From the NCBI GenBank assembly GCA_013298595.1, contig JAAFIG010000003.1, positions 1 through 64,000 of the forward strand: a DNA stretch of 64,000 nt, in the 5' to 3' direction. Source of the stretch: Deinococcales bacterium. GTDB lineage: Bacteria > Deinococcota > Deinococci > Deinococcales > JAAFIG01. This document shows, piece after piece, positions 16,559-24,613 of the stretch; within the stretch, counting starts at the first letter, position 1, and each line of letters begins with the position of its first letter. Under the pieces are notes generated by a model. That model had not been told where the DNA came from and ran no database searches. It worked only from the letters and a program-made list of their open reading frames with translations. The position numbers and the translations under genes were made by a program.

Positions 16559-18055
16559 ATGACTCAACTCGAGGAATTAAAAACGTTGCTGGCGGAAATC
16601 TCGGATTTAACTGCTGTTTCACAACTTGTCTCGTGGGATAAAGAAACCCAAATGCCTAAAGGTGGTGCGGCTTCTCGAGCTAACCAGTTATCTACTTTGG
16701 CACGTTTATTGCATCAAAAAAATACGTCTTCTGAAATCAAAAACTTGTTAACAGCTCTCGAGCCTGAACTTGGCAACAAAGATTCCTTAGATGGTGCACT
16801 GATTCGTTTGTTACGCCTCGAGTTTGAGCGGCGTTCCAAATTACCCACCGATTTTGTTGCCGATTTTGCTAAAGCTCGCAGCGAAGCAGGTACTGTCTGG
16901 GAAGCTTCGCGGCATCAGAATAATTGGGCTGCGTTTTTACCACATCTCGAGAAAATGTTTTCGATGGCGCGTCGGTCAGCCGATTATTATGGTTACGATT
17001 CCCATCCTTACGATGCACTGCTTTGGGATTACGATCCTGGTTTAAAAACAGCCGATATCAAACAAATTTTTGCTGATGTTCGTACCTTTACTGTGCCACT
17101 TTTAGAACGCATTGTGGCTGCTGGTGAAAAGGTGGATTACAGTGTGTTAACTCGTTCTTTTCCTCTCGAGGCTCAACGGGCTTTCTCACTCGAGGTTGCC
17201 CAAGCCTTTGGTTATGATTTGCAACATGGGCGTTTAGATGTGACAGCCCATCCTTTTGCCACCAATTTCTCCAAGGATGATGTGCGAATTACTACCCGAT
17301 TTGATGAGCATTACTTCCCAATGGCGTTCTACGGCGTTTTACACGAAGCTGGTCATGCTATGTACGAACAAAACACTGCCGATGAATTGCGTCGTACACC
17401 ACTGGCTCGAGGGGCTTGGAGTACCGCTCATGAAAGCCAATCGAGGTTATGGGAGAACCTTGTTGGGCGCTCGAGTGGTTTTTGGCAGCACTGGTTTCAT
17501 TTGGCACAAAAGCATTTCCCACAAGCCTTACACGATGTGGATGCAGCTACGATGTACAAACTTGTCAACCGAGTCAAACCAAGTTTAATCCGAGTTGAAG
17601 CTGATGAATTAACCTATAACTTGCACATCATGTTGCGTTTTGAACTCGAGTTAGCCATCTTTGAAGATAAACTCAAAGTTTCTGAACTCCCCGAAGCTTG
17701 GAATGCCAAAATGCAAGAATACCTTGGTGTTACCCCACCTGATTATGCCAGTGGTGTGATGCAAGACATTCACTGGTCAGCAGGGCTATTTGCTTACTTT
17801 CCAACATATAGCTTAGGCAATATTCTTAGCGTCCAACTGTTTAATAAAGCCAGCTCGCAAATGGGAGATTTAAATGCCATGTTTGCTCGAGGTGAATACC
17901 AACCGCTTCTTCATTGGCTAACACATGCTGTTTTGCGCCACGGTAAAACCTATTTACCTCCAGAACTGATTCAGAAAGCCACAGGTGAACCACTGAGTGC
18001 CAAGTACTACTTAGCTTATCTCGAGCAGAAATTCAGTGGAATATATGGGCTATGA
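16559..18055 (+). CDS. Carboxypeptidase, peptidase family M32 (Taq type)
   Basis: This zinc metallopeptidase removes C-terminal residues from peptides in the cytoplasm. At 498 aa it has the family's usual length. The zinc site HEAGH is at 262-266, and the third ligand and second motif HESQSR begin at 291 (Glu 292). The M32 hallmark 'I-R-V-E-A-D-E-L-T-Y-N-L-H-I' lies near 345. The best known relative is the thermostable carboxypeptidase of Thermus aquaticus. It is monocistronic with its own start-proximal -10 box. Confidence 0.94.
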   Translation: MTQLEELKTLLAEISDLTAVSQLVSWDKETQMPKGGAASRANQLSTLARLLHQKNTSSEIKNLLTALEPELGNKDSLDGALIRLLRLEFERRSKLPTDFVADFAKARSEAGTVWEASRHQNNWAAFLPHLEKMFSMARRSADYYGYDSHPYDALLWDYDPGLKTADIKQIFADVRTFTVPLLERIVAAGEKVDYSVLTRSFPLEAQRAFSLEVAQAFGYDLQHGRLDVTAHPFATNFSKDDVRITTRFDEHYFPMAFYGVLHEAGHAMYEQNTADELRRTPLARGAWSTAHESQSRLWENLVGRSSGFWQHWFHLAQKHFPQALHDVDAATMYKLVNRVKPSLIRVEADELTYNLHIMLRFELELAIFEDKLKVSELPEAWNAKMQEYLGVTPPDYASGVMQDIHWSAGLFAYFPTYSLGNILSVQLFNKASSQMGDLNAMFARGEYQPLLHWLTHAVLRHGKTYLPPELIQKATGEPLSAKYYLAYLEQKFSGIYGL

Positions 18056-18122
18056 GCTTTTAGGTGCGCTGATTTAACCTTTATCTTTTAACTGTACTCT
18101 CTCTTTTTACTCGAGGTCTGTT

Positions 18123-18647
18123 ATGAAAAAATACTTCCTAGCCTTGATCTTCACCTTACTTGGTTTCTCCAGTGCAGCTCCAAGTGGGTCTAAGTTACTC
18201 GATTTAATCGCTCCTGAGTTTGTTCTCACCAATCATTTGGGGCAAGTGGTGCGGCTCGAAGATTTTCGTGGTAAACCTGTTGTTCTCAATTTCTGGGCTT
18301 CTTGGTGTGGTCCTTGTCGTGGAGAATTTCCTGGTCTGCATACAGTGTGGTCGCGTAATAAAGGACAAGTTGAGTTCTTAGCAGTGGCAATTTCCGAGCC
18401 TCGAGAAACAAGCTTAAAATTTATGCAAGATAACAAATACACATTTACCGTACTGACCGACCCTGCCAACAGCGGTAACACCGAACCCACTCGAGCTGTG
18501 GCTAATCGGTATGGGATTGAAGCCATTCCAACAACGTACTTCATAGACGCTGGTGGCGTGGTGCGACGCACCGTTCTGGGTGGTATGAACACCGTGGATT
18601 TCCGTGATTACCTACGTGAAATTGGAGTCAATGACCTTGGACGCTAA
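18123..18647 (+). CDS. TlpA-like thiol-disulfide oxidoreductase, exported
   Basis: This is a 174-residue thioredoxin-fold protein of the TlpA/ResA/AhpC-TSA type. It has an N-terminal signal sequence of about 18 residues ending in SSAAP, then the active site WASWCGPC with Cys 62 and Cys 65 and the cis-Pro region GIEAIPTTYFID near 138-149. It should act outside the cytoplasmic membrane, reducing disulfides, for example in cytochrome c maturation. The Shine-Dalgarno site GAGG before the ATG is part of a CTCGAG copy. A second thioredoxin gene and a ccdA-like gene follow, forming a thiol-redox set. Confidence 0.88.
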   Translation: MKKYFLALIFTLLGFSSAAPSGSKLLDLIAPEFVLTNHLGQVVRLEDFRGKPVVLNFWASWCGPCRGEFPGLHTVWSRNKGQVEFLAVAISEPRETSLKFMQDNKYTFTVLTDPANSGNTEPTRAVANRYGIEAIPTTYFIDAGGVVRRTVLGGMNTVDFRDYLREIGVNDLGR

Positions 18648-18728
18648 ACCTTTGAACCTTTGCTCGCATGGCTGCGTATCTGATGGTAGGACTGCTCGAG
18701 TCGACTCGAGGTTCGTTATGGAGGCTTT

Positions 18729-19121
18729 ATGAAGAAATTGATGCTTGGTTTGGTTGGTTTGGTGGCAATGTCAGTGGCTGTGGCACAATCCGATACGATG
18801 ATGAAATCGGCTGGGTATGTGACATACAGCAAAAAGGCATTTGATGAAGCTGCAAAACAAAAACGTGTGTACTTCTTTGCTGCATCTTGGTGCCCAAGTT
18901 GCCGTGCAGCTGATAAAGATTTTAATGCGAATATCAAGAAAATTCCTGAAAACGTCATGGTTTTCAAGACCGATTACGATACCGAAGCAGCCCTGAAAAC
19001 AAAGTTTAATATCACCAGTCAGCATACTTTTGTCTATGTTGATGCTAAAGGCGAAGCTTTGAAAAAGTGGTCCGGTGGCGGTTTTGCCGAGCTTTTAGTC
19101 AATACCCAAGACAAGAAATAA
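18729..19121 (+). CDS. Exported thioredoxin-like protein
   Basis: This is a 130-residue thioredoxin-fold protein with a signal peptide (MKKLMLGLVGLVAMSVAVAQ, cut near 20) and the active site AASWCPSC with Cys 55 and Cys 58, as in DsbD-gamma/thiol:disulfide interchange domains. It probably receives electrons from the CcdA-like membrane protein encoded next. GGAGG precedes the ATG. A strong intrinsic terminator lies between it and the ccdA-like gene, so the level of the downstream gene may be set by readthrough or by its own promoter. Confidence 0.85.
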   Translation: MKKLMLGLVGLVAMSVAVAQSDTMMKSAGYVTYSKKAFDEAAKQKRVYFFAASWCPSCRAADKDFNANIKKIPENVMVFKTDYDTEAALKTKFNITSQHTFVYVDAKGEALKKWSGGGFAELLVNTQDKK

Positions 19122-19128
19122 ATGAACA

Positions 19129-19168
19129 AAAACGCAGAGGCTAGACATACTTAGCCTCTGCGTTTTTA
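19129..19168 (+). terminator. Intrinsic terminator
   Basis: A perfect 15-bp stem, AAAACGCAGAGGCTA (19129-19143) with TAGCCTCTGCGTTTT (19152-19166), has an 8-nt loop and runs into a T tract. It is the clearest Rho-independent terminator in the window. It lies between the thioredoxin and ccdA-like genes and would work in both directions. Confidence 0.9.
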
Positions 19169-19178
19169 TAGAGGTTTT

Positions 19179-19925
19179 ATGCTGACCACAACTTTTTTTG
19201 CATTTTTATCTGGCATTCTCACCATTGCTTCGCCCTGTGTGCTGCCAGTCCTGCCTTTTCTCCTTTCAGGAGCAATAGGCGGTAAATCACGACCTTATGG
19301 CATTATTCTAGGCTTCATTGCTTCGTTTACCTTGTTCACACTTTTTCTCTCGAGTATTGTTCAAGTACTTGGCATTTCAGCCGATATTTTGCGTTTATTC
19401 AGTATTGGCGTATTACTCATTTTTGGTCTAATGCTTTGTGTACCACAACTACACAGCATTTATGAACGTTTCTCGAGCAGTGCTATGGGTGGTATCAGCA
19501 AGCTTGGACAAGGCAAAAATGATGGGTTTCTGGGCGGTATCAGCGTTGGCGCGACCCTTGGTTTATTGTGGAGTCCATGTGTTGGTCCGATCATGGCAAG
19601 TGTGATTTCCTTAGCATTATCTGGTAATGTTTCAGCCCAAGCATTTTTTGTTACCCTTGCATTTTCTATTGGCACAGCCATACCCATGCTGGCAGTTATG
19701 CTGGGTGGCAGAAAACTACTCAACCGAGTTGGTTGGTTAATGAATAACCTTGGCAATGTGCAACGTGGTTTTGGCGTAGTACTTGTGGTTTTTGCTTTGG
19801 GTATGGGATTTAACTTCGATAGAAAATTTCAAACTTGGGTACTAGATACTTTTCCTGCTTACACCGATTTCTTAGTTGGATTACAAGGGCAAACACCCGA
19901 AAAAGGTGTGCTCGAACAGAAATAA
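19179..19925 (+). CDS. CcdA/DsbD-beta-like cytochrome c biogenesis membrane protein
   Basis: This is a 248-residue polytopic membrane protein of about six helices that carries reducing power from cytoplasmic thioredoxin to exported thiol proteins. The two redox cysteines expected for the family are present: Cys 20 in ASPCVLPVLPF and Cys 134 in LLWSPCVGPIMA. Its place after two exported thioredoxin-fold proteins supports the assignment. It starts 10 nt after the terminator hairpin with a GAGG Shine-Dalgarno site. Confidence 0.9.
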   Translation: MLTTTFFAFLSGILTIASPCVLPVLPFLLSGAIGGKSRPYGIILGFIASFTLFTLFLSSIVQVLGISADILRLFSIGVLLIFGLMLCVPQLHSIYERFSSSAMGGISKLGQGKNDGFLGGISVGATLGLLWSPCVGPIMASVISLALSGNVSAQAFFVTLAFSIGTAIPMLAVMLGGRKLLNRVGWLMNNLGNVQRGFGVVLVVFALGMGFNFDRKFQTWVLDTFPAYTDFLVGLQGQTPEKGVLEQK

Positions 19926-20070
19926 GCTTTAGCTCAAAAGCCGTAAAATCAGGCTGCTTTTGAAAACCAGAAGCTATTTCCTCACCTAATTGATCCATTA
20001 GCTTCTGGATTGCTTTGCTAATCTGAGGTTTTCTCGAGTACTGTGCTCAAACAGCATACAAACAGTTTAA
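19926..20070. other. Intergenic region with inverted repeat
   Basis: This space between convergent genes holds CCAGAAGCTA (19967-19976) and its complement TAGCTTCTGG (19999-20008) around a 22-nt loop. A shorter repeat TCAAAAGC/GCTTTTGA lies just before it. These may terminate one or both genes, but neither has a clear T tract. No gene is visible. Confidence 0.4.
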
Positions 20071-20604
20071 TTACCAATCAAAACCAAAACGCTTCAAAAT
20101 AGCCCGCTCGAGCGAACGAGCTAATACCGTGTGCATCAAAGCATTATCAATGACTGGGCGCACCAAAATACTATGAACACCCGCAGTATTTGCCCCAAGT
20201 ACATCCGTAAAAACCTGATCACCAAGCATCGCCACTTGCTGCGGCTCGAGATGCAATTCTTGAACAGCTGTACGAAACGCCGCTACAAACGGCTTACCCG
20301 CCATGCCGCCAGACCCAACAGCTTTCACCCCCAAAGCCTCAGCATGAAATTGAATCCGTTTCGGACGAGCATTAGAAACAATCCGCAAACCAATACCAGC
20401 TGCTTTTAAAGGCTCGAGCCATTCCTGTACTTTCTTAATATCTTCATCTGTGCTTTTAAAAACCGCATGAGGCACAATAGTGTTATCTATATCAATCAAC
20501 AAACCACGCAAGTTACGTCGCTCGAGAAAATCTGGAGTAATTTCAAAAACAGTATTAATTAAATCGTTGGGTTTGAAACGCGTTAACACACAATAAACTA
20601 CCAT
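20071..20604 (-). CDS. YqeG-family HAD IIIA phosphatase
   Basis: This is a 177-residue haloacid dehalogenase-type hydrolase. The catalytic motif is LLIDIDNTI, with nucleophile Asp 38 and Asp 40. VSNARP (motif II) lies near 78-83, GKP (motif III Lys) near 103-105, and MLGDQVFTDVLGA (motif IV) near 126-138. YqeG relatives are widespread single-domain phosphatases, and some are phosphatidylglycerolphosphate phosphatases; the substrate here is unproven. It is transcribed towards the ccdA-like gene and away from the GGDEF gene's end. Confidence 0.88.
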   Translation of the reverse strand: MVVYCVLTRFKPNDLINTVFEITPDFLERRNLRGLLIDIDNTIVPHAVFKSTDEDIKKVQEWLEPLKAAGIGLRIVSNARPKRIQFHAEALGVKAVGSGGMAGKPFVAAFRTAVQELHLEPQQVAMLGDQVFTDVLGANTAGVHSILVRPVIDNALMHTVLARSLERAILKRFGFDW

Positions 20605-20712
20605 AAAACATTTATTGATACTTACCCAGTATATAGAATCACGTTGTCAATTAAACATATCTTTAGCAATACATCTCGAGTTCATGTGTACCATAAGCGA
20701 TAATATTGGTAT

Positions 20713-21681
20713 TTATTGCTCTAGGCTTGCTACACGCGAATTTCCCAAACTGCGTTTATCCTCGTACATACGCATATCTGCTAAGTGCAACGCTTCATCC
20801 AAAGTCAATGCCTCGAGTTTAACACCCCCAACTGCCACACCAGCAAAACGTTGCCGCACTCGAGCAATCACTATTTCGGGTAGCTCTTGCAAACAAGCCA
20901 CAAATTCATCGCCACCAATACGATAAACTTTTCCAAGAGTGGCAACGCTTTCTTTGAGGCACTGCGAAAACTCGAGGAGATACGCATCGCCTGCTTCATG
21001 CCCTTGATGGTCGTTAATGGCTTTTAAGCCATTTAAATCCCAGATTGTCAGATAGACAAAATGGTGTGAATCGGCAAAATCTTGCCGTAACGCCCGTCGG
21101 TTTCTTAATTGCGTTAATGAATCTGTGGTTGCTGCTTGCTCGAGTTTACTGTATGTGCGTTGTAACTCGGCAACTGCATAATAAAACAGTACCCCAATTC
21201 CACTAAACGATAATGAAGCATTAATACCAAAATAAAATTGCCAAGGGCTGTGTTGTGAAACCAAGAAAATAATTGCTAAACCACTCCCGAACACAAATCC
21301 GCGCCAGCTAAACAGTAATGCCAACGTAAAATTTGGCACAAGCGCAAACAAAATCCGTGCTGCTTCATTCAGTTCGGTTACTTCAACAAACGCAGGGTAA
21401 CGACAAACCCAAGCAAAACCCAGCATTGAACAACACACCATTATTGCCAGCGGTAAATCTGATTTTGTTTGCAACCTAGACCAGCCGTAACACAACCACA
21501 TACCCAATACCATCGCAAAAAAAGGAATAATTCCCAACTCGAGCCACTGTTGTACTGGACGAGTAAAATAACTCAGCGCCCCAAGCGTATGGGCAACTAG
21601 CGCCGAGAACCAAAAACCATTCAAAAACCTTGACCTAACCTGTTCAAACACCCCCAAAGCATAGATGTTTTTTTGATCCAA
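20713..21681 (-). CDS. Membrane-bound diguanylate cyclase (GGDEF)
   Basis: This is a 322-residue protein with about six hydrophobic segments in residues 15-165, followed by a cytoplasmic GGDEF domain that makes cyclic di-GMP from two GTP. The A-site motif GGDEF is intact at 256-260, preceded by DLNGLKAINDHQGHEAGD. No obvious RxxD inhibitory site is seen before it. The start is weak: the frame opens with TTG at 21681 without a clear Shine-Dalgarno site. No matching EAL or PilZ gene lies in the window. Confidence 0.88.
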   Translation of the reverse strand: MDQKNIYALGVFEQVRSRFLNGFWFSALVAHTLGALSYFTRPVQQWLELGIIPFFAMVLGMWLCYGWSRLQTKSDLPLAIMVCCSMLGFAWVCRYPAFVEVTELNEAARILFALVPNFTLALLFSWRGFVFGSGLAIIFLVSQHSPWQFYFGINASLSFSGIGVLFYYAVAELQRTYSKLEQAATTDSLTQLRNRRALRQDFADSHHFVYLTIWDLNGLKAINDHQGHEAGDAYLLEFSQCLKESVATLGKVYRIGGDEFVACLQELPEIVIARVRQRFAGVAVGGVKLEALTLDEALHLADMRMYEDKRSLGNSRVASLEQ

Positions 21682-21795
21682 TGTTGTTCAATAACCACAA
21701 ACCAATTTTTGAAACTACGCCATTTAGCCGATGCGACACCAACCCAAAGAACGTGCTAAGATTTTCTTACCAACACCAAAGGAGGTGCTAAGAAT

Positions 21796-21930
21796 ATGAA
21801 TCACAACCAAACCACTATCCGACTCGAGAAAACTGTGTCTCGTGCAAATAATAGCCTTGTCTCCCCTACTCATAGGAGTACCCGTGATTCCAATACCCGT
21901 CCTAGCATCACCTTCGTTCTATCTGCGTAA
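21796..21930 (+). CDS. Small protein of 44 residues, unknown
   Basis: This short frame begins at ATG 21796 behind a near-perfect Shine-Dalgarno site, AAAGGAGGTG, the strongest in the window. It runs 44 residues (start MNHNQTTIRLEKTVSRANN) to TAA at 21930. It is rich in Ser, Thr, Asn and Arg and has no membrane segment or known motif. It ends 21 nt before the RIO kinase gene and could be a leader peptide for it or an independent small protein. The direct repeat GTGCTAAGA occurs twice before the start (around 21752 and 21786). There is no homology evidence, only context. Confidence 0.45.
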   Translation: MNHNQTTIRLEKTVSRANNSLVSPTHRSTRDSNTRPSITFVLSA

Positions 21931-21951
21931 ACACAATTTGGCGGTAGACTA

Positions 21952-22974
21952 ATGCCGCGTCATCCTGCGCTGATGGCGCTGACCGAAAATCCTGCCAGCA
22001 ATGCTTTCGAGCTGACCAAAACAGGTGTGATTGCCACACAAAACGAAACCCCACCCGAACCAGAACCCAGTGATGGTGATGAACCTTGGTGGATGGCACT
22101 CGATAGCTTAGATAAAACCCAAGAATTCCAAGAGCGAGGATACCGCCTCGCCAAAGGTAAGCCGGCTCGAAGGCGCACTGTATCGCAACTTCATGCCGCC
22201 AACGACATTGACTTCAAAAACGATGATCGAAAATTCATAGACCCAGGACTCGAGGAATTACACACTCGAGGCTTAATCAAAGAAGTGCTATGGCAATTAA
22301 AAAGCGGTAAGGAAGCCACTGTATATGTCTGCGAAGGACAAACAGGTTTGGTTGCTGCCAAACTCTATGTAGATTCTCGAGTGCGTGGTTTCAAAGACGA
22401 TGCGCTGTACCGCGAAGGACGCAACATAGACGATAAACGCCTGAAAAAAGCCATAGACCAACGTTCAGAAACAGGTATTTCAGCACAAAATTTTTTATGG
22501 GTACAAGAAGAATTTCAGCAGCTCCACGCATTGCACAACGCAGGGGTACGTGTACCCAAGCCACTCGCCCATGAAGCCAGTGTGATTTTAATGGAATTTA
22601 TTGGCGACGAAAATGAAGTTGCCCAACGCGTCGCCGATGCAAGACTTTCTCGAGCAGATGCCGAAATTGCCTTTGCCCAAGCCCTCGAGCAATATGCCAG
22701 AATCCTAAGCACAGGCAGGGTTCATGGCGATTTTAGTACCTTTAATTTGCTGTGGTGGCACGGTGAATGCGTGGTGATTGATTTCCCACAAGTGGTCAGT
22801 ATTAAACAACCCACTGCCAAAATGATCCTTGAGCGTGACATCCAAGGGCTGTGCCGTACCTTTAGCACTTTTGGTATTAAAAAAGATTGGCAAGAAGCCT
22901 TAAAAATCATTCAAACCAAAGCAAGAGCGCTACAAACTTCGATGCTCTCCGAGGAAATGGAGAACATTCTGTGA
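21952..22974 (+). CDS. RIO-family serine protein kinase
   Basis: This is a 340-residue RIO-type atypical kinase/ATPase, a family present in Deinococcota and some proteobacteria. The ATP-binding region contains KSGKEATVYVCEG near 123-135 and AAKLYV, the catalytic loop VHGDFSTFNLL gives Asp 260, and the metal-binding motif VIDFPQ gives Asp 277. The first 80 residues are acidic and probably disordered. The target is unknown in bacteria. Its stop overlaps the next start in GTGA. It heads the long co-directional run to 29.4 kb. Confidence 0.9.
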   Translation: MPRHPALMALTENPASNAFELTKTGVIATQNETPPEPEPSDGDEPWWMALDSLDKTQEFQERGYRLAKGKPARRRTVSQLHAANDIDFKNDDRKFIDPGLEELHTRGLIKEVLWQLKSGKEATVYVCEGQTGLVAAKLYVDSRVRGFKDDALYREGRNIDDKRLKKAIDQRSETGISAQNFLWVQEEFQQLHALHNAGVRVPKPLAHEASVILMEFIGDENEVAQRVADARLSRADAEIAFAQALEQYARILSTGRVHGDFSTFNLLWWHGECVVIDFPQVVSIKQPTAKMILERDIQGLCRTFSTFGIKKDWQEALKIIQTKARALQTSMLSEEMENIL

Positions 22975-23417
22975 CTGAAGAAACCCTGAAAAGTAACATC
23001 CTCGAAATGCTCGAGGAAACTTTTGTGCAGACTCGAGGAATTTATCTTGACCGTGCTAAAGGCGGACTTCTCGAGACGCTTGAAAAAATAAGTGCCGAAA
23101 CCGCATCCATAGAATTTAGGAATCAGCGCAGTATCGCAGCGCATATCGAACATACTCGAGTTTATTTGGTGGCATTGCATGGGTATATGAATGGTGCAAC
23201 TTCTCCCACCGATTGGGATGCCAGTTGGCAAACGCACACTGTGACTGAACTCGAGTGGCGGATCTTGCGGGACAATTTAAAAGTTACTTACGAAGCACTG
23301 ATGAAAGATTTAGAGAAACTGGACGATAACGATGTCAAATTATCCGAGGGCATAGCGATTTTGGTGCATAGTGCTTATCACTTTGGAGCAATTCGGCAAT
23401 TGGTGTTGCAAAGATGA
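22971..23417 (+). CDS. DinB-like helical-bundle protein
   Basis: This is a 148-residue all-helical protein resembling the DinB/YfiT metalloenzyme superfamily. It opens with MTEETLKSNILEMLEETF; later IAAHIEHTRVYLVALHGYM and HSAYHFGAIRQL near the end supply the histidines typical of the metal site. Members include thiol (bacillithiol or mycothiol) transferases and isomerases. GTG 22971 overlaps the RIO stop by 4 nt (GTGA), which fixes the start. Its own stop overlaps the next ATG. The reaction is unknown. Confidence 0.75.
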   Translation: MTEETLKSNILEMLEETFVQTRGIYLDRAKGGLLETLEKISAETASIEFRNQRSIAAHIEHTRVYLVALHGYMNGATSPTDWDASWQTHTVTELEWRILRDNLKVTYEALMKDLEKLDDNDVKLSEGIAILVHSAYHFGAIRQLVLQR

Positions 23418-23800
23418 ACATAACCTACTTAATCAATCCATCACTCGATAACCCCGCACTAAACGAGCTTTTCTCGAGCGCATGGAGTAAGCCTTACAAT
23501 GTGAATTTTCAACCTGAACTCGAGGCTGCTTTATGTTATGTCGCAGCATTCGATAACTCGAGACTGATTGGTTTTGTCAAACTGATTGGCGATGCTGGGG
23601 TTCATGCGTTTTTACTCGACACATCTGTTCACGCAGAGTACAAACACCGTGGCATTGGGCAAGAATTGGTATCTCGAGCTGTGGCATTTGCTAAAGAACA
23701 CGGTTGCGAATGGGTACATGTGGATTTTGAAGACCACCTCGAGTCATTTTATGAAAAATGCGGCTTTAAGCCAACCAAAGCAGGTTTAATCCAACTATGA
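23414..23800 (+). CDS. GNAT-family N-acetyltransferase
   Basis: This is a 128-residue single-domain acetyltransferase. The acetyl-CoA loop is YKHRGIGQELVSRAVAF, around residues 75-91, followed by the final strand-helix ending in SFYEKCGF. It is short, as is usual for this family. The substrate is unknown. ATG 23414 overlaps the previous stop (ATGA), and its stop overlaps the next start in the same way, so it is embedded in an operon. Confidence 0.86.
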   Translation: MNITYLINPSLDNPALNELFSSAWSKPYNVNFQPELEAALCYVAAFDNSRLIGFVKLIGDAGVHAFLLDTSVHAEYKHRGIGQELVSRAVAFAKEHGCEWVHVDFEDHLESFYEKCGFKPTKAGLIQL

Positions 23801-24582
23801 ACACACCAACCTCATTACCTGAGTTAAACGATGTGCTACTCGAGCTTATTGATAGTGCTAAACAGATTCTAGGCACACATTTTTTAGCAGCGTACTTGCA
23901 AGGTTCGTTTGCTGTTGGCGATTGGGATTCACACAGCGATGTGGATTTTTTGATTGTACTCAAAGACGAATTACCGCTCGTTTTGCTGCCTGAATTACAA
24001 ACCATGCACTCGAGAATTTACGCGCTTCCATCGGTGTGGGCACAACATCTCGAGGGGTCGTATATCAGCCAAAAAGTGCTGCAAAACAACGATACAAGCA
24101 TCCCGCTATGGTACTTAAATAATGGTAGCCAAAAACTGAGTCTGGATACGCATTGTAATACCTTGGTGACACGTTGGACAACTCGAGAACATGGGATTAC
24201 TTTGGCTGGAGCAGATGCCAAAAGTTTGATTGAACCTGTTAATACCAATGAATTAAAACGCGAGGTTAAATTGGTGATGCAAAATTGGGGTACAGACATT
24301 CTCGAGTCTCCAAGCAAAATTAATACCCGTTGGTATCAGCAATTTGCGATCATTTCTTATTGCCGAATGTTACAAACACTCCGCACAGGAGAAATTTTGT
24401 CAAAACGTTCGGCAGCCATTTGGGGGCAACAAAATCTTGATCCTCGCTGGCATGATTTAATTGCAACAGCTTGGCAAGAACACGCCAAGCAACGCGAAAA
24501 TTATAAAGTCATCGCTGATCCTCGAGACGTACAACGAAGCTTAGCATTCATTCAATATGCCCTCGAATTTGAGCACAGTTAA
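23797..24582 (+). CDS. Nucleotidyltransferase, aminoglycoside adenylyltransferase-like
   Basis: This is a 261-residue protein of the AadA-like class. The N-terminal nucleotidyltransferase motif is GSFAVGDWDSHSDVDF, with Gly 36-Ser 37 and metal-binding Asp 48 and Asp 50. The C-terminal helical domain resembles the DUF4111 region of AadA. AadA enzymes adenylylate streptomycin or spectinomycin, but many chromosomal relatives have no known drug substrate. The start overlaps the GNAT gene by 4 nt. Its neighbours (GNAT, MFS pump, APH kinase) are all families also found in antibiotic resistance. Confidence 0.8.
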   Translation: MNTPTSLPELNDVLLELIDSAKQILGTHFLAAYLQGSFAVGDWDSHSDVDFLIVLKDELPLVLLPELQTMHSRIYALPSVWAQHLEGSYISQKVLQNNDTSIPLWYLNNGSQKLSLDTHCNTLVTRWTTREHGITLAGADAKSLIEPVNTNELKREVKLVMQNWGTDILESPSKINTRWYQQFAIISYCRMLQTLRTGEILSKRSAAIWGQQNLDPRWHDLIATAWQEHAKQRENYKVIADPRDVQRSLAFIQYALEFEHS

Positions 24583-24613
24583 ATCAGCTCACCTTATAGC
24601 CAGGAGCAACACA

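Noticed and set aside
19810-19998. 62-codon minus-strand frame (start MDQLGEEIASGFQ) after the ccdA-like gene
   Set aside because: Most of it is antisense to the ccdA-like gene and there is no ribosome site or -10 box; the intergenic part looks protein-like but cannot be supported as a gene.
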